Assembly (NCBI GenBank): GCA_002102555.1
Contig: MCFL01000031.1
Location: 124,001 to 188,000 of the forward strand
Origin: Catenaria anguillulae PL171
Taxonomy: Eukaryota; Blastocladiomycota; Blastocladiomycetes; Blastocladiales; Catenariaceae
Length of the DNA stretch: 64,000 nucleotides
Reading direction: 5' to 3'
The notes under the pieces were generated by a model. That model was not told the DNA's origin. It did not search any database and saw only the letters and a list, made by a program, of their open reading frames with translations. The translations under genes were made by a program, and so were the position numbers. Below, one piece after another: positions 1 through 10,423 of this stretch; position 1 is the first letter of the stretch; the number at the start of each line of letters is the position of its first letter.

Positions 1-791
1 ACCCTTCCACAGTGTGGCAAAACCTTCCTCCTTGACAATCGTATAGGCGGCTACGGGTGCAGAATGTCAAGTGTGAGCGACCAGGGAGAAAACCACGACG
101 ACGACATTCAGAAAGACGAAAGAAAAAAGCGAACCTTGCGCCGGGTTACGGTACTTTGGCACATCCAAGGGATCCGACAACGAGTGCCTCTGCGCCTGAA
201 GCCTGATCTTGACAACCTCCATGGGCGTCACCACAATCACGGCCTCGGTGATACCGGCGCCAAGACCCGCAAGGAACGTGCCACCCATGGACGTGACGCC
301 CGTCTCCTTGTTTGCGAGTGCGCTTTTGTAAAAGTTGAATGACGAGAACCGGATCGCCATCTTGGGCACAATGCCCGTCACAACGGCACCGAGACCCTTG
401 TACAGGGCGAAAAACCCTTCGCGTTGGGCAATCCGAACACCCGTGCCAATAAAGCCCGGCCGCTTTTCGCCCGCGACGGCGGCGCCGCGAAGCTGGAGGC
501 GGACCTTGATGGTGTCGAGTGGATGGCACACCATGGCCTCCATGAAGCCGGCAGTGCCACCGGCTGAAGTGGGGCAACAATGACGGAACCACAGGAACGC
601 GTGAAAGAATTTGGTTGGGGAGCAGCGACGGGTCGAGAGCGCGGGTCGGTATACAAGCGCGGGCAGGATGGCGGGAGGGTCAGTACTGGAGTATTGAATG
701 GGCCGAGCATTTCATGGTTCATTCATTGCAGTAAAGACAGACCAATGAGGTGCGTCGAGAGCGATTTCTTCTTGTCTGCGGGCTTGGACAT
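1..791 (-). CDS. SFC1: Mitochondrial succinate/fumarate carrier, 3' end cut by window edge
   Basis: Mitochondrial inner-membrane antiporter family exchanging cytosolic succinate for matrix fumarate. Exons join as 743..791, 135..563 and 1..50. Exon 1 starts with ATG at 791 and encodes a short basic N-terminus ending in HLI. The donors are GTCTGT and GTTCGC, and the phases agree at both junctions. The carrier signature PLDTIKVRLQ is followed by a stretch close to yeast Sfc1 (GLGAVVTGIVPKMAIRFSS) and by the second-repeat signature PMEVVKIRLQAQ. About 176 residues are visible; the third repeat lies outside the window. The fumarase gene sits about 4 kb away on the same strand, so two steps of fumarate handling are neighbours, though nothing shows co-regulation. 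Confidence 0.9.
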
Positions 792-1904
792 GGTGTTGGA
801 TGCGGAACTCGTGGAGGTGGATTGTCGTCAGCACGTTGGTTGGACGTTGGAACTCGGATTCAATGTATGAATACACTTGTGCGCAGAGGCGGAAAGAAGC
901 TCAAGCGGGAAAGCAGGCCTTTTGTACTTCCCTCCTGCGCTTGTCTCGCACTCGCACGATCGCTCCTTGTCAAGCGCCGGCGGTGGCGGCCAACTTTCAG
1001 GTCGTGTGACTCTTGGTGCTGAACGACGCGTTGAAAATATGGTAGTGACATCTCAAGCACGCGAACCGCTGCCGATCCTGAGATCGAACCTTGAAGTGTC
1101 TGCGGCCTGCATCACCGAAAGGCTGAGCACGACTGCTGTTCCGACTTTTCCCACACCCTCTTCATCTGATGGCTCAACCCCGGGCGCTTCCGACCTTTGG
1201 GACGATGGTGGCCAAGGGAGAAAGGTCCAATGAGGTCAGCGGATGGATGGCGTTTTTACATTGGGGCCAGGATCCGCTCCACATTCATTTGGCACTCGCT
1301 GCCCCCGCTTTCGGGCTGGAGGGAGGTTTTAGGGAAGGATTGTCGTGCTTCATCGGTCCATGCACAAAGGCGACCCAACGCCGTTCCGGACGGAATGGAG
1401 GCGAGGATGAGCGACTTGTACTGGAGAACCGTCGCCCGAGAATGTGTTCAACTATAAGTGTGCGTTCAAGTCAGCGCCCAAGTTGGTTGCATGCCGGGCG
1501 TGAGACAACGTGGTGCCACACTTGCTAGCTACGAGCGAAAAAGGTATAGCGACATACTGCAGACCAAGTCAACATCATCCGTAGCGCAAGTCCGCTTGTC
1601 TTTGCCGCTTGTACAAGGTTGCCGGTCAACCTCAGCTACACTTCTAGGCAAGGGTCCATGAGCACAGGCCAACGGAGATGTATTCAGGACGGAAACTTGA
1701 AAAGATGACGAGTTGAGGAAACAAACAGCAACAGGGACCACAAGCGGAATCATGAGAAATGGGAGGAAACAAATGGTATGACATGATATGAAAGAAAGAC
1801 GAAAAACACGTGGCAAGCAGCAGCACCACAGGCAAGGTATGATACACAATGATGTCGGTAAAGACAGGCAAATCACTGAACAAAACAAGAGCCATTTCGA
1901 CGTC
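792..1904. other. Intergenic, no gene recognised
   Basis: This stretch holds the SFC1 upstream region and the 3' flank of CDC7, which is read on the same strand. Open frames exist on both strands but none shows a family motif, consistent codon use or a splice-compatible partner. The part from about 1530 to 1900 is pyrimidine-rich on the minus strand, as expected for a CDC7 3' untranslated region. Confidence 0.5.
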
Positions 1905-3488
1905 CTACTCCTCCTCGACAGGCTCGCACCCCAAACTCGAGACGCCCCTCAAGTACACATGATTGACGGCCTGGTCCGCCGTCATCCGCTTGTTGGGATC
2001 CAAGGTCAAGCACTTGTTCAAGAAATCAAGTGCCTCAGTTGGCATCTCGAAAAACTCGCGCTGGTTCAACGAATACACCAGATCACGCAGCGGCACGCCG
2101 TCTTTGGGAATGTTGGGCAGAGTCGAAAGAAAGATGCGATCAAACTTGCTGGCCAAGCTGCGAATGGCCCGACTCCCAAAGATGACGGCAATCTCTTGCA
2201 ATGCAAACGTGTCATTGTCGGAAGGGAAAAATGGAAATTTGCGAGTCATGAACGAAAGCAGGGTGACACCCGCAGACCATACGTCAACAACGGGTGTTTG
2301 GTTTTGCACCTTGAAAAGGACCTCAGGCGCGCGGAAGCCACGCGTGCCGGCGCGGTTGGCGTCGATTGCCCGCCGTTGGTCGTGCAGCAGCTCGGCCGGC
2401 TGGTGTGCGCCCAGCAGCAGTTCTGGGTTGGTGTAATGTGAGTTGGACGATCCTGTTGGGTCGAGCAGGTCGGCGGCCGAGGTGGACAAAGGGCGGAGGG
2501 ATTGCGACAGCGGAGCGGAGCGGGCTGATTTCTTGGCTGGTGGGTGGTAGTGCTAATGTTTGTGGGACATGGGCAAAGGGTGAATCGAGTGAGACAAGTG
2601 AGACATGCTGTGTTGGATGAGCGGAGCGTTGCGTACCTGAGCTAATCCGAAATCAACCAAGACGCCATGGCGTCTACGTGGGTCGTAAATAAAGTTGTTG
2701 GGTTTCACGTCGCGGTGGATGATTCCCTTTTCGTGGCAAAACTTGAGTGCGGCAAAGAGGCAGGAAAAGTAGAAGCGAAACTCGGGCACAGGGAGGACGC
2801 GAAAGTAGTCCTATCGTCTCCCAAAAGAAAAAACGTGTGTGAGTCGAGATGTATCACGAAACAGAGAAAGCAAAGGATGTACGCACATTCCACTGCATAT
2901 GGTTCCAATACGGCATGATGAGCAAAATGTGATGCTCAAAGCGATGCAAATCGACCAAACTCGCGACGTTTGGGTGCCCACTACAGGGGTAGAGACCCGA
3001 CTGAGAGTGAGACCGAATCAATTCGACTCCTCCACTGGTCACCAAAGCGAAGCGTACCGCAACTCGGCCAACAACCGTACCTCACTCAAGATCCGCTCGC
3101 TGCCCGCGCTCGGATGCACATGCTTGATTGCCACATATTTTGAATGCAACCCGCGGACCGTCTGCAACTTGTCCTGTCTCAAATCAATTGCTTTGTACAC
3201 GATGGAAAACGAGCCCTCGCCGACCTTGCCCATGATCTTGTACATAGACTCGAGCTGCGGCCAAGCCGAGATGAGCCGAAACGCCTCAATCGCCGCAGAT
3301 GCTCGCCGCTCGTACTTTTTTCGCTCGTCGCCGTGCAGGCTGGTGGTGGGTGTGCCGAGCGGGACCGAGTCGGCGGCCGCAGAAGTAGAAGCGGATGCCG
3401 GTGCGGATGGGGCAGAGAAGGCGCTCGTGCCACCCGGTGGGGCGGAAGCGGCGTGCGAAAGGGCTGGGCGACGAGAGGTGGCGGCCAT
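1905..3488 (-). CDS. CDC7: Cdc7-type protein kinase (DDK catalytic subunit)
   Basis: Serine/threonine kinase that, with Dbf4, phosphorylates the MCM helicase to fire replication origins. Exons are 3058..3488, 2887..2980, 2637..2810 and 1905..2552; all junction phases agree, giving 448 residues. Visible elements are a Gly-rich loop (GKVGEGSFSIVYKA), the VAIKH lysine, the catalytic loop HRDVKPNNF, the activation segment start DFGLAQ, and TRGFRAPEVL, which is typical of Cdc7 rather than of other kinases. The C-terminal lobe continues through DVWSAGVTLL to an acidic end. An Ala/Ser/Pro-rich leader of about 65 residues precedes the kinase. The kinase insert after DFG is short (about 55 residues) compared with metazoan Cdc7. 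Confidence 0.92.
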
Positions 3489-3986
3489 GGTGAGACGTCA
3501 AGGAGTGATTCAATGGCCGATGGTCGACCCCGGACACATGATCTTGAGTCCCGCGACGGTCTGGATGCGAGATCAGACCAGATCGAGGAGGTTGTCGGAA
3601 GGTGGAGTATCGTGGCGAAGGACCAGGAAAGCGTCTTCAAAGCTTGAATTGCATTGACTTTGAACGTGGCCGTGAGCATGAGTCCGATATCCTTATGCTC
3701 GTTTTTAAATATCGCCTTCAGTCACTCGTCAGGCATGCCGCACCATGAGACGAGACGCGGGTTGAGAGAAACAGACGCGTGGGATGCGATCGGCGTCTGC
3801 CTTCAACGGGGCACGTGCGTGGGTTCTTTGCCTGTTCGCTCTCCCTTCCACCCACCCTGCCTTGCATCTCAGGTCTTGCCAGTGGGTCTTGGCCTTTTGA
3901 CTCATCCAGCTCCTCGCCTCACCTTCTCCTAGAAGTCGATGAGTATGCCTTCCGCTCGATGAAATCAAACAATAATCACTAAAACA
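3489..3986. promoter_or_regulatory. Divergent promoter region CDC7 / SDO1
   Basis: About 500 bases separate the divergent start codons of CDC7 (3488, minus) and SDO1 (3987, plus). No coding signal was seen. An A-rich stretch with AATAATCACTAAAACA lies just before the SDO1 ATG. No specific factor sites can be named with confidence. Confidence 0.5.
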
Positions 3987-4754
3987 ATGCCGAAAATCTT
4001 TTCCCCTTCCAACCAAGTCAAGCTCACCAACGTTTCTGTCGTGCGCCTCAAGCGTGGCGGCAAGCGCTTTGAAATCGCCTGCTACAAGAACAAGGTGCTT
4101 GAATGGCGCAACGGCGTCGAAACCGACCTCGACAATGTCCTGCAAACCGACTCCATCTTTGTCAACGTCTCCAAGGGCCAGCTCGCAAAGGAGGACGACC
4201 TGCAGTCGGCGTTCAAGACTACCGACTCGACCGCCATCTGCCAAGAGATTCTCAAAAAAGGCGAGCTTCAAGTCTCGGAAAAGGAGCGATCGCACGCCAT
4301 CGAAAATGTCTATCGCGACATTGCCACTATCATTACGGAAACGTGCGTCAACCCAGAGACCCAGCGGGCGTATCCGCTAAGCATGATCGAAAAGGCCATG
4401 CAGGAGGTGCATGTGTCGGTGCATCCCACACGGCCCGCCAAGGTCCAGGCAAAGGATATCATTGCGCAGCTGCAATCGTCGGGTGTACTTCCCATTGCCC
4501 GCGCAAAGATGAGGGTCCGGCTGGTGGTGCCTGCAAAGGAGGGCAAGAGGCTCAAGGAAAAGGTCTTGGTGGCGTTTACGCAGGGCGTGGATGAGGACGA
4601 GTGGTCGAGTGCAGAGTGGACCGTGGCTGGGTTGATTGATCCTGGACAGTATCGGGTGTTGAGCGAGCTGATGCAGGCAGAGACGAGGGGCAAAGGTCGG
4701 GTCGAGGTGTTGAATTTGAGTGAGGTTGTGGACGGCGACGAAAAGTTGGAGTGA
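3987..4754 (+). CDS. SDO1: SBDS/Sdo1 ribosome maturation factor
   Basis: Works with the GTPase Efl1 to release Tif6/eIF6 from late pre-60S subunits, licensing them for translation. Single exon of 255 residues, the usual length of the family. All three SBDS domains are visible: the N-terminal FYSH domain (GGKRFEIACYKNKVLEWRNG, then DNVLQTDSIFVNVSKGQLAK), the helical middle domain (CVNPETQRAYPLSMIEKAM), and the C-terminal ferredoxin-like domain after QAKDIIAQLQSSGVLPIARA. The ATG at 3987 gives the expected short N-terminus MPKIFSPSNQVKLTNVSVV. No oddities. Confidence 0.96.
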   Translation: MPKIFSPSNQVKLTNVSVVRLKRGGKRFEIACYKNKVLEWRNGVETDLDNVLQTDSIFVNVSKGQLAKEDDLQSAFKTTDSTAICQEILKKGELQVSEKERSHAIENVYRDIATIITETCVNPETQRAYPLSMIEKAMQEVHVSVHPTRPAKVQAKDIIAQLQSSGVLPIARAKMRVRLVVPAKEGKRLKEKVLVAFTQGVDEDEWSSAEWTVAGLIDPGQYRVLSELMQAETRGKGRVEVLNLSEVVDGDEKLE

Positions 4755-4935
4755 TTTCGCCTCAATAGTCCTTTACCTCTGTACTACTTGCCGACATATA
4801 TATTAATTCTACTGCAGTTCTGTTTACCCATTCATTTCATTCCAATTTACGATTGAGGACACGCAAGAAAACAAGGCACTCATGCTAAAAGTGACAAATG
4901 ATGCATGCCTCGACGGGCACCAAAGCTCACCTCAC

Positions 4936-6619
4936 TCAGTCCGAGGGGCCAATCATCTTTTCGGGGCGCACCCACTGGTCGAATTCCTCCGAGGTCAACA
5001 ACTTGAGCGAGATGGCGGCCTCCTTGAGGGTGGTGCCTTCCTTGTGTGCCTTCTTGGCGGCAGCGGCGGCGTCTGATGATGGAACGGAACACATGACAAT
5101 AAACGCTCAGTAGAGTAAACATAGAATCAAGGGATAGAGAAAAACGTACTGTCGTAGCCAATGTACGGGTTCAATGCGGTGACCAACATCAAACTCTCCT
5201 TCATGATGGCGTCAATCTTCTTCTCGTTGGCCACAATGCCCACGACGCAGTTGTCGGTGAAGGACACACTGGCGTCGGCCAACAAGCGCACACTCTGCAA
5301 CAAGTTCTTGATCATGACGGGTTTGAACACGTTCAACTCGAAATGGCCATTGGACCCGGCCACGGAAATGGCCGTGTTGTTACCCATGACTTGGGCACAC
5401 ACCATGGTCATGGCCTCGCACTGCGTCGGGTTGACCTTGCCCGGCATGATGGACGATCCGGGCTCGTTCTCGGGCAACAACAACTCGCCAAGGCCGCACC
5501 GCGGGCCTGACCCGAGCAACCGGATATCGTTGGCAATCTTCATGAGTGACACGGCCACCACATTGAGGGCACCATGGGCCTCGACGAGCGCATCGTGCGC
5601 AGCGAGCGCCTCAAACTTGTTGGGCGCCGTGCGGAAGGGCAAGCCCGTTTCGCGGGCAATGGCCTCGGCCACCTTGACGTCAAAGCCCTTCTTGGTGTTG
5701 ATGCCCGTGCCGACGGCCGTGCCGCCTTGCGCGAGGAGGTACAGGCGCGGGAGCGTCGCTTGCACGCGGTCAATGCCGTACGTGACTTGCTGGGCATAGC
5801 CAGAGAACTCTTGGCCGAGCGTCAGCGGCGTCGCGTCTTGCAAGTGGGTGCGGCCAATCTTGATGATGTCGGCCCACTTTTCAGAGCACTCTTGCAGAGC
5901 GTCACGAAGGTGGGTCAAGGCGGGGACGAGGCGGTGGTGGATTTCCGTCACGGCGGCAACGTGCATGGCGGTGGGGAACCTATGAGGGTTTCCCGACTCA
6001 AGGTCAAGTCAGCGTGCGTGAGACAGAGCAAAGCAGAAAGCAAAGATATGGATGCACAATACGCACGTATCATTGGACGACTGCGACATGTTGACATGAT
6101 CGTTCGGGTGCACGGGCTTCTTGCTGCCCAACTCGCCACCCAGCATCTCAATGGCACGGTTGGAAATCACCTCGTTGGTGTTCATGTTGGTCTGGGTACC
6201 CGATCCGGTTTGCCAAATGACGAGCGGGAAGTGGTCGTTGAGCTTGCCCTCAATCACCTCGTCGGCAGCCTGGATGATGGCGTTGCCGACCTCGGGCTTG
6301 AGGCCATACGTCAAGTTGACTTGCGCGGCAGCCTTCTTGAGCACGCCGAACGCCTTGATGAGCGGCTCGGGCATGCGCTCGGTCGGGCCACCAATGTTGA
6401 AGTTTTGGATCGACCGCTGGGTTTGCGCGCCCCAGTAACGGTCAGCGGGGACCTTGATTTCGCCAAAGGTATCGCGCTCGGCACGGAAGCTTTGCTGTTA
6501 ACAGTATGGCAGTGTGAGTGAGCGACAAGCTCATGGAGGTGGGCGACCAGAATCAGTGTCAGACAACGTACCATGGCGATTGAAGCAGCAGAAAAGGAGC
6601 GGAGGGTAGTCTTGTTCAC
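4936..6619 (-). CDS. FUM1: Fumarate hydratase, class II
   Basis: Interconverts fumarate and L-malate in the TCA cycle; many fungi make mitochondrial and cytosolic forms from one gene. Exons are 6572..6619, 6067..6494, 5150..5979 and 4936..5072, with consistent phases. Signatures are [28 protein letters not shown], the substrate-site region [12 protein letters not shown], and the family signature [13 protein letters not shown]. The 5' end is unresolved. There is no ATG at 6619: the codon is GTG directly after a good acceptor (CTCCTTCCAG), so [15 protein letters not shown] probably follows an upstream exon and looks like part of a mitochondrial presequence. The only in-frame ATG here is at 6574, right before a GTACGT donor, and would give [14 protein letters not shown], a typical cytosolic start. 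Confidence 0.95.
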
Positions 6620-6720
6620 CTGGAAGGAGCGATAGCGCGAGTATCAGTACATGGGATGCGCTGTTTCATCATTCATTGGTTGAAGGATCAAGGAGGAGGA
6701 GAAAAGCGAGAGTCGCCAAG

Positions 6721-6928
6721 CTACTTATAGAATGGCTGTCCACGCAGCAACAAGGTGCGCGCTTGATCCCGCGTTACGTTGGGGACCGCCACGGAACTCT
6801 GTGCCAAATCCAAATCCAGGCGAACTTCGCAGCGGATGGACGGCAGTCGCGGGAGGTCATCGTTGATGGGTTGCTGATCGTACCACGGGGGCAAGCGCAG
6901 GACGAGCGCGGGCAGCAAGCGAAAACAT
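6721..6928 (-). CDS. Possible 40-residue mitochondrial-type micro-protein
   Basis: Two exons, 6884..6928 and 6721..6798, join in phase across an 85-base intron with donor GTACGA and acceptor CACAG, matching the donor style of this genome. The N-terminus MFSLAARARPALAPV is short, basic and Ala-rich like a mitochondrial targeting peptide; the C-terminus ends in RGQPFYK. I do not recognise the family. It lies upstream of fumarase on the same strand. Alternatively the region is only fumarase 5' sequence and the small frame is chance. Confidence 0.27.
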
Positions 6929-7246
6929 GGCGGAAAAGCTGGGTGGGTGGGCGTTGCAGAGATAGGACGACTTCGGCCAGAGTACGAGGCAGGTCTTCGA
7001 AGAGCACAGGCGGTGCTGATGGTGGATCTCGGATCCAACAACAACACTGGCTGGCTGGGCGAAGCGAAGCGGATCGGCGACGACGCGCGAGACATCACCT
7101 CAATCTGATCTCACGTGGAGGCGTCCTTCCGTGGTATTCCGAGGCACGGCATGGTGTTGATGTCCATGGTACCGACGCCTGTCACGGCGGGGAACAGGTG
7201 TAGTATTGTAAGGGTAGGTATACATGATTCAACGGATACATGAAAA

Positions 7247-8370
7247 CTAGCCCGTCAACGCAGATCGCCAGTTGAATGGCCGCCCTTCTTTGGCTGCAAG
7301 CTGTTCAATAGACAGTCTCCGCACCTCCAACTCCTTTGCGAAATGCAACCCATTCGTCCTCCAATCTTGATACGCCAGCGCCTGGAGCAGCGCATCCGCC
7401 ATGTCATCCTTCTTCTTTTCCATCCCAAATTGCGTCGCATATGCCCGCGGGACTCGCAGCTGGTTCGGACGTGACATGGGAGGTGGGATTGAAGCTGATG
7501 GCTTGTCCAACAGCACTGCATGCGTTGGTGACGACAAGAGAAGCTGGACAAGCAAAGTGGCTGCACTTTTCTTGCCAGCACCGCCGTGCTCGAACCATTT
7601 CGAGACTTGACCTGGCGGGAGCGAGACCATGGTTGGGTGGTTGTGCCGGTGAATGAAGGATGGATGCAGGAAGGCAGACCAAAGCATTCCTGGGTATCGC
7701 AAGAGTCGGTTGACACGGAAGTGGTAAAGCGAGGCCCCCCAATGACAGACGCTAGCACTCTCGGGGACGAAGTGAGAATGAACGAACCTTCAACGCTATT
7801 CACCATGAAAACGGTGAATCCACTCTGACCAGGTAACATCCTCTGCCTTTCAATCACTACCGCCAACCCGCCTGCGCCATCCTCGACCGCCGAACCCGCA
7901 GGCGACGAGGGAACCTTGGCCCGGATCGCACCTTCCATGTTTGCGACAACCCGATGCACGTTGGTCGCAAACACGGCCGGATCATAAATGCGATCCGACT
8001 CTGCCGCCTCATCCTTGCCCAACGGCTCTGCGCCAATCAAGGTTTCCCGCCGCCATCCGAGCAACTGGTTGCCGTCCAAACACGCCCATGCCAGGTTTCG
8101 GTAGCCAACGTCAATTGAGAGGACGCGCTGTGGGCGACGAGGGGCGCCTGTGAGGTGTCGAGCAAGCGCGTCAACGACTTCGGCCTTGCGCGTGGGGATG
8201 CCGGTCAGGCCAGACTCTTTGCAGAGAAGTTTGAGCTCGGCGGCTTTGAAGGCCGCGAGTCTACACACATTTGTTTTGCGGAGCCGATTCGATTCGTCAG
8301 TCCGTTTGGCGTGACGTATGGAGTCATGGTGGCATTGATGACATTACCGGGTTGCGATGTTGGTTGACAT
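7247..8370 (-). CDS. CCE1: CCE1/Ydc2-type mitochondrial Holliday-junction resolvase with SAP domain
   Basis: RNase H-fold endonuclease that cuts four-way DNA junctions during mitochondrial DNA recombination and segregation. Exons are 8348..8370, 7788..8260 and 7247..7689; the 23-base first exon encodes MSTNIAT and restores an ATG start. This gives 312 residues. An N-terminal SAP-like helix pair follows (LAAFKAAELKLLCKESGLTG). The nuclease core shows SIDVGYRNLAWACLDG with the first catalytic Asp, then VIERQRMLPGQSG, and ends with KKKDDMADALLQALAYQDW carrying the C-terminal Asp pair. Order and spacing match fission-yeast Ydc2. The first intron uses GTAATG, one of only four donors in the window with A at +4. 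Confidence 0.88.
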
Positions 8371-8857
8371 GGTACTTGGGAGTGGAAACCTTAGGCAGCA
8401 TTCATGTTCCTTCACGTCTTTCAAGCAGGATCATTCATTCATGTGGCGGTGATAGGTTGGGGAGCGACAGTCAACCACGGCCACCAAGAGGGGCTCATTG
8501 TTCAGACTTCAGACTGTCAAGTTGCGATGAATACCGACGCAGTATCTGGGCTTGTGGCGTCTGCATAAATGCGAGTCGTGGACACTGCAACATTGACTCT
8601 GCCGATTCTCGCCTGCACCATGCGATTGCAGAGACGGTGGGACATAAAAGAGTCGGCGAACATACACAGAAATGCATAGGTCTGCCCAAGAAAACGCAAC
8701 CGAGACAAATGTTGTTTTGTCACCAAACAATAAGATGCATTTTCACACACGCACACAAATCCGACAACGAAAAAGCCGTCGCAAGAAGTCACGCGCGCAA
8801 AGTCAATACGCATGCATTGCTGGGTCGATTTTTGATGAAAATGCCGACAGGAGCCGT
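8371..8857. other. Intergenic, no gene recognised
   Basis: Upstream region of the CCE1-type gene and downstream region of RPS30, both on the minus strand. No supported reading frame, RNA gene or repeat was seen. Confidence 0.5.
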
Positions 8858-9443
8858 TTAGGGCTTCTGGTTGGGGGCGGGGTTCATCTACATCGCGCAA
8901 AAGGAAACGCTCGAGTGTCAGAGGCTCCGCATGCAAGTGAATGCAACCATTTCGAAAGCGACCGTAACGGACCTTGCGCTTGCCGCCGAAGAGGACGGGG
9001 GCGTTGACGAAACGGCGAGTGTAGATGATGCGCTTCTTGGCGCGGCCAGTCTTGGGCTTCTTCTTGTCGGCTTGCTTGTCGACCTTAGGGGTTTGACCCT
9101 TGACCTTACCGGCACGAGCGAGGGAACCGTGAACCTTACCCTGTTACGGCGAAACGGGGATACGTGAGAATGCGTTGCTGACGGTTCGTTATGTCGCTCT
9201 CCTTTTCTCCGTTGAATTTGTCGCCGTCCAGCGGTCAAGGCGGTTCCGGGAAGCGAATGAACGGCTTTTATTGCAGTGTCAGAGGTTCCAGAGGGGCATG
9301 ACTTAAGCCGTCACAGGGGTAGCGAAATTCGCTGGACATTGGATCGTAGTGGATGGGGACAAAGCATAACCGCTGGACGACGACGAATGTGACGGACAAC
9401 TGGATGGATTCATGGGATTCATTGCATGCATCGTACAAACCAT
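8858..9443 (-). CDS. RPS30: Small ribosomal subunit protein eS30 (S30)
   Basis: Small basic 40S subunit protein. The core exon 8973..9140 begins [20 protein letters not shown] and runs to the conserved [16 protein letters not shown] 30-base last exon at 8858..8887 encodes MNPAPNQKP and the stop, matching the end of yeast S30. Together with an initiator Met this makes about 66 residues, the normal length without a fused ubiquitin-like domain. No ATG precedes the core exon directly. The best candidate is a Met-only first exon at 9441..9443 (AAAATG then GTTTGT), an arrangement common in fungal ribosomal protein genes; that exon is inference, the other two are clear. Confidence 0.9.
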
Positions 9444-10423
9444 TTTGAATTGTTGTTCCTGGGGGTACAATATGGCGTGAGAGGGTTGGCCAGCTCGTTT
9501 CTGTAACTGACATGGATGAACAGAGTGACAGCGATCGGCGCCACAATGATCGGCAAGTCCTGGCGCGTCGATTCAATGGTCCGAAATGGGTCCGAGATGA
9601 TTGATACCCAATCACCGACCCAAGGTATGTAGCTCCAGTACTTCACCTGCAAGCTGGCGACAGGCTGAGTTGTTGTCGATCGAATTGGCGTTATTATTGA
9701 GATTGCTCGTAATCATCGAGCCGGAGTGCCTCGCAACGCTTGCCGCTTCCCTGCTATTCTACTTTTTCATAAACCAGAGTTGCATATCCTGAGCAGACCA
9801 ACCAGAGTCGGAATCAATAATCGGACTATAAAGTGCATTGATAATGTATCGAGAGTACCCGAGCAAGCTGCGACGCATAGAATGTAAAACGAGTTTGGGA
9901 AACCAGGAAAAAAGGAGTCGCTCAACTTAAATGTGAAGAGGGCAAGGTAGTTGGATCGGAGAGAAAACGATGGGTGGACACAAGACATGCGGGGAAACAA
10001 GTGATAGAGGTACAGAAAACAAGACACGAGAGCCGAAACGAGCAGATGATGGTGCGAAGGGAGTGAATCGGGAAAGCAGACCCGCGAATCAAACAACAAG
10101 CGATCGGAAGCAAGAGCGGAGACCCTCACGCAGCGTGCGGAACAAGAAGAACAGGCTGTCGACCGACTCAGTAGGAAAAAAAGAACGGAATGGACGACGA
10201 TGCATGGCTCGTCCTCGTGGCAAACGGGAAGAAGAAGGATGAGAGACTGGTCGAGGAGGGTTGGGTGAGTCGGAAACAAATCGCGGGTATGCAAAGAGAA
10301 AACAAACAGTGCAATCGCAGCAAAAACTAGTCGAAGGGCGTCTGTGTCGGCACAAGGGACGGTGCTACGTGGACGAGTTTGAGTTCGAGGTAAAAACTGG
10401 TGCTTTGAGAAGCCCAAGGCGGT
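9444..10423. other. Intergenic region upstream of RPS30
   Basis: Contains the RPS30 upstream region and the 3' flank of the next minus-strand gene. The plus strand from about 9940 to 10300 is strongly purine-rich (long GA/AA runs), so minus-strand frames there look Phe/Ser/Leu-rich without being coding. A minus-strand frame at 9419..9652 has one hydrophobic segment but no start codon or recognisable family. No gene is supported. Confidence 0.45.

Noticed and set aside
1788-2441. 217-codon plus-strand frame opposite CDC7
   Set aside because: Antisense to the C-terminal lobe of an unmistakable kinase.
8908-9300. Similar phrases AGTGTCAGAGG-C/T-TCC near 8913 and 9286
   Set aside because: Only about 14 bases match; too short to claim a repeat or a regulatory element.
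9767-10417. 216-codon Phe/Ser/Leu-rich minus-strand frame
   Set aside because: It is the complement of purine-rich intergenic DNA; composition alone explains the lack of stops and the false membrane-protein look.
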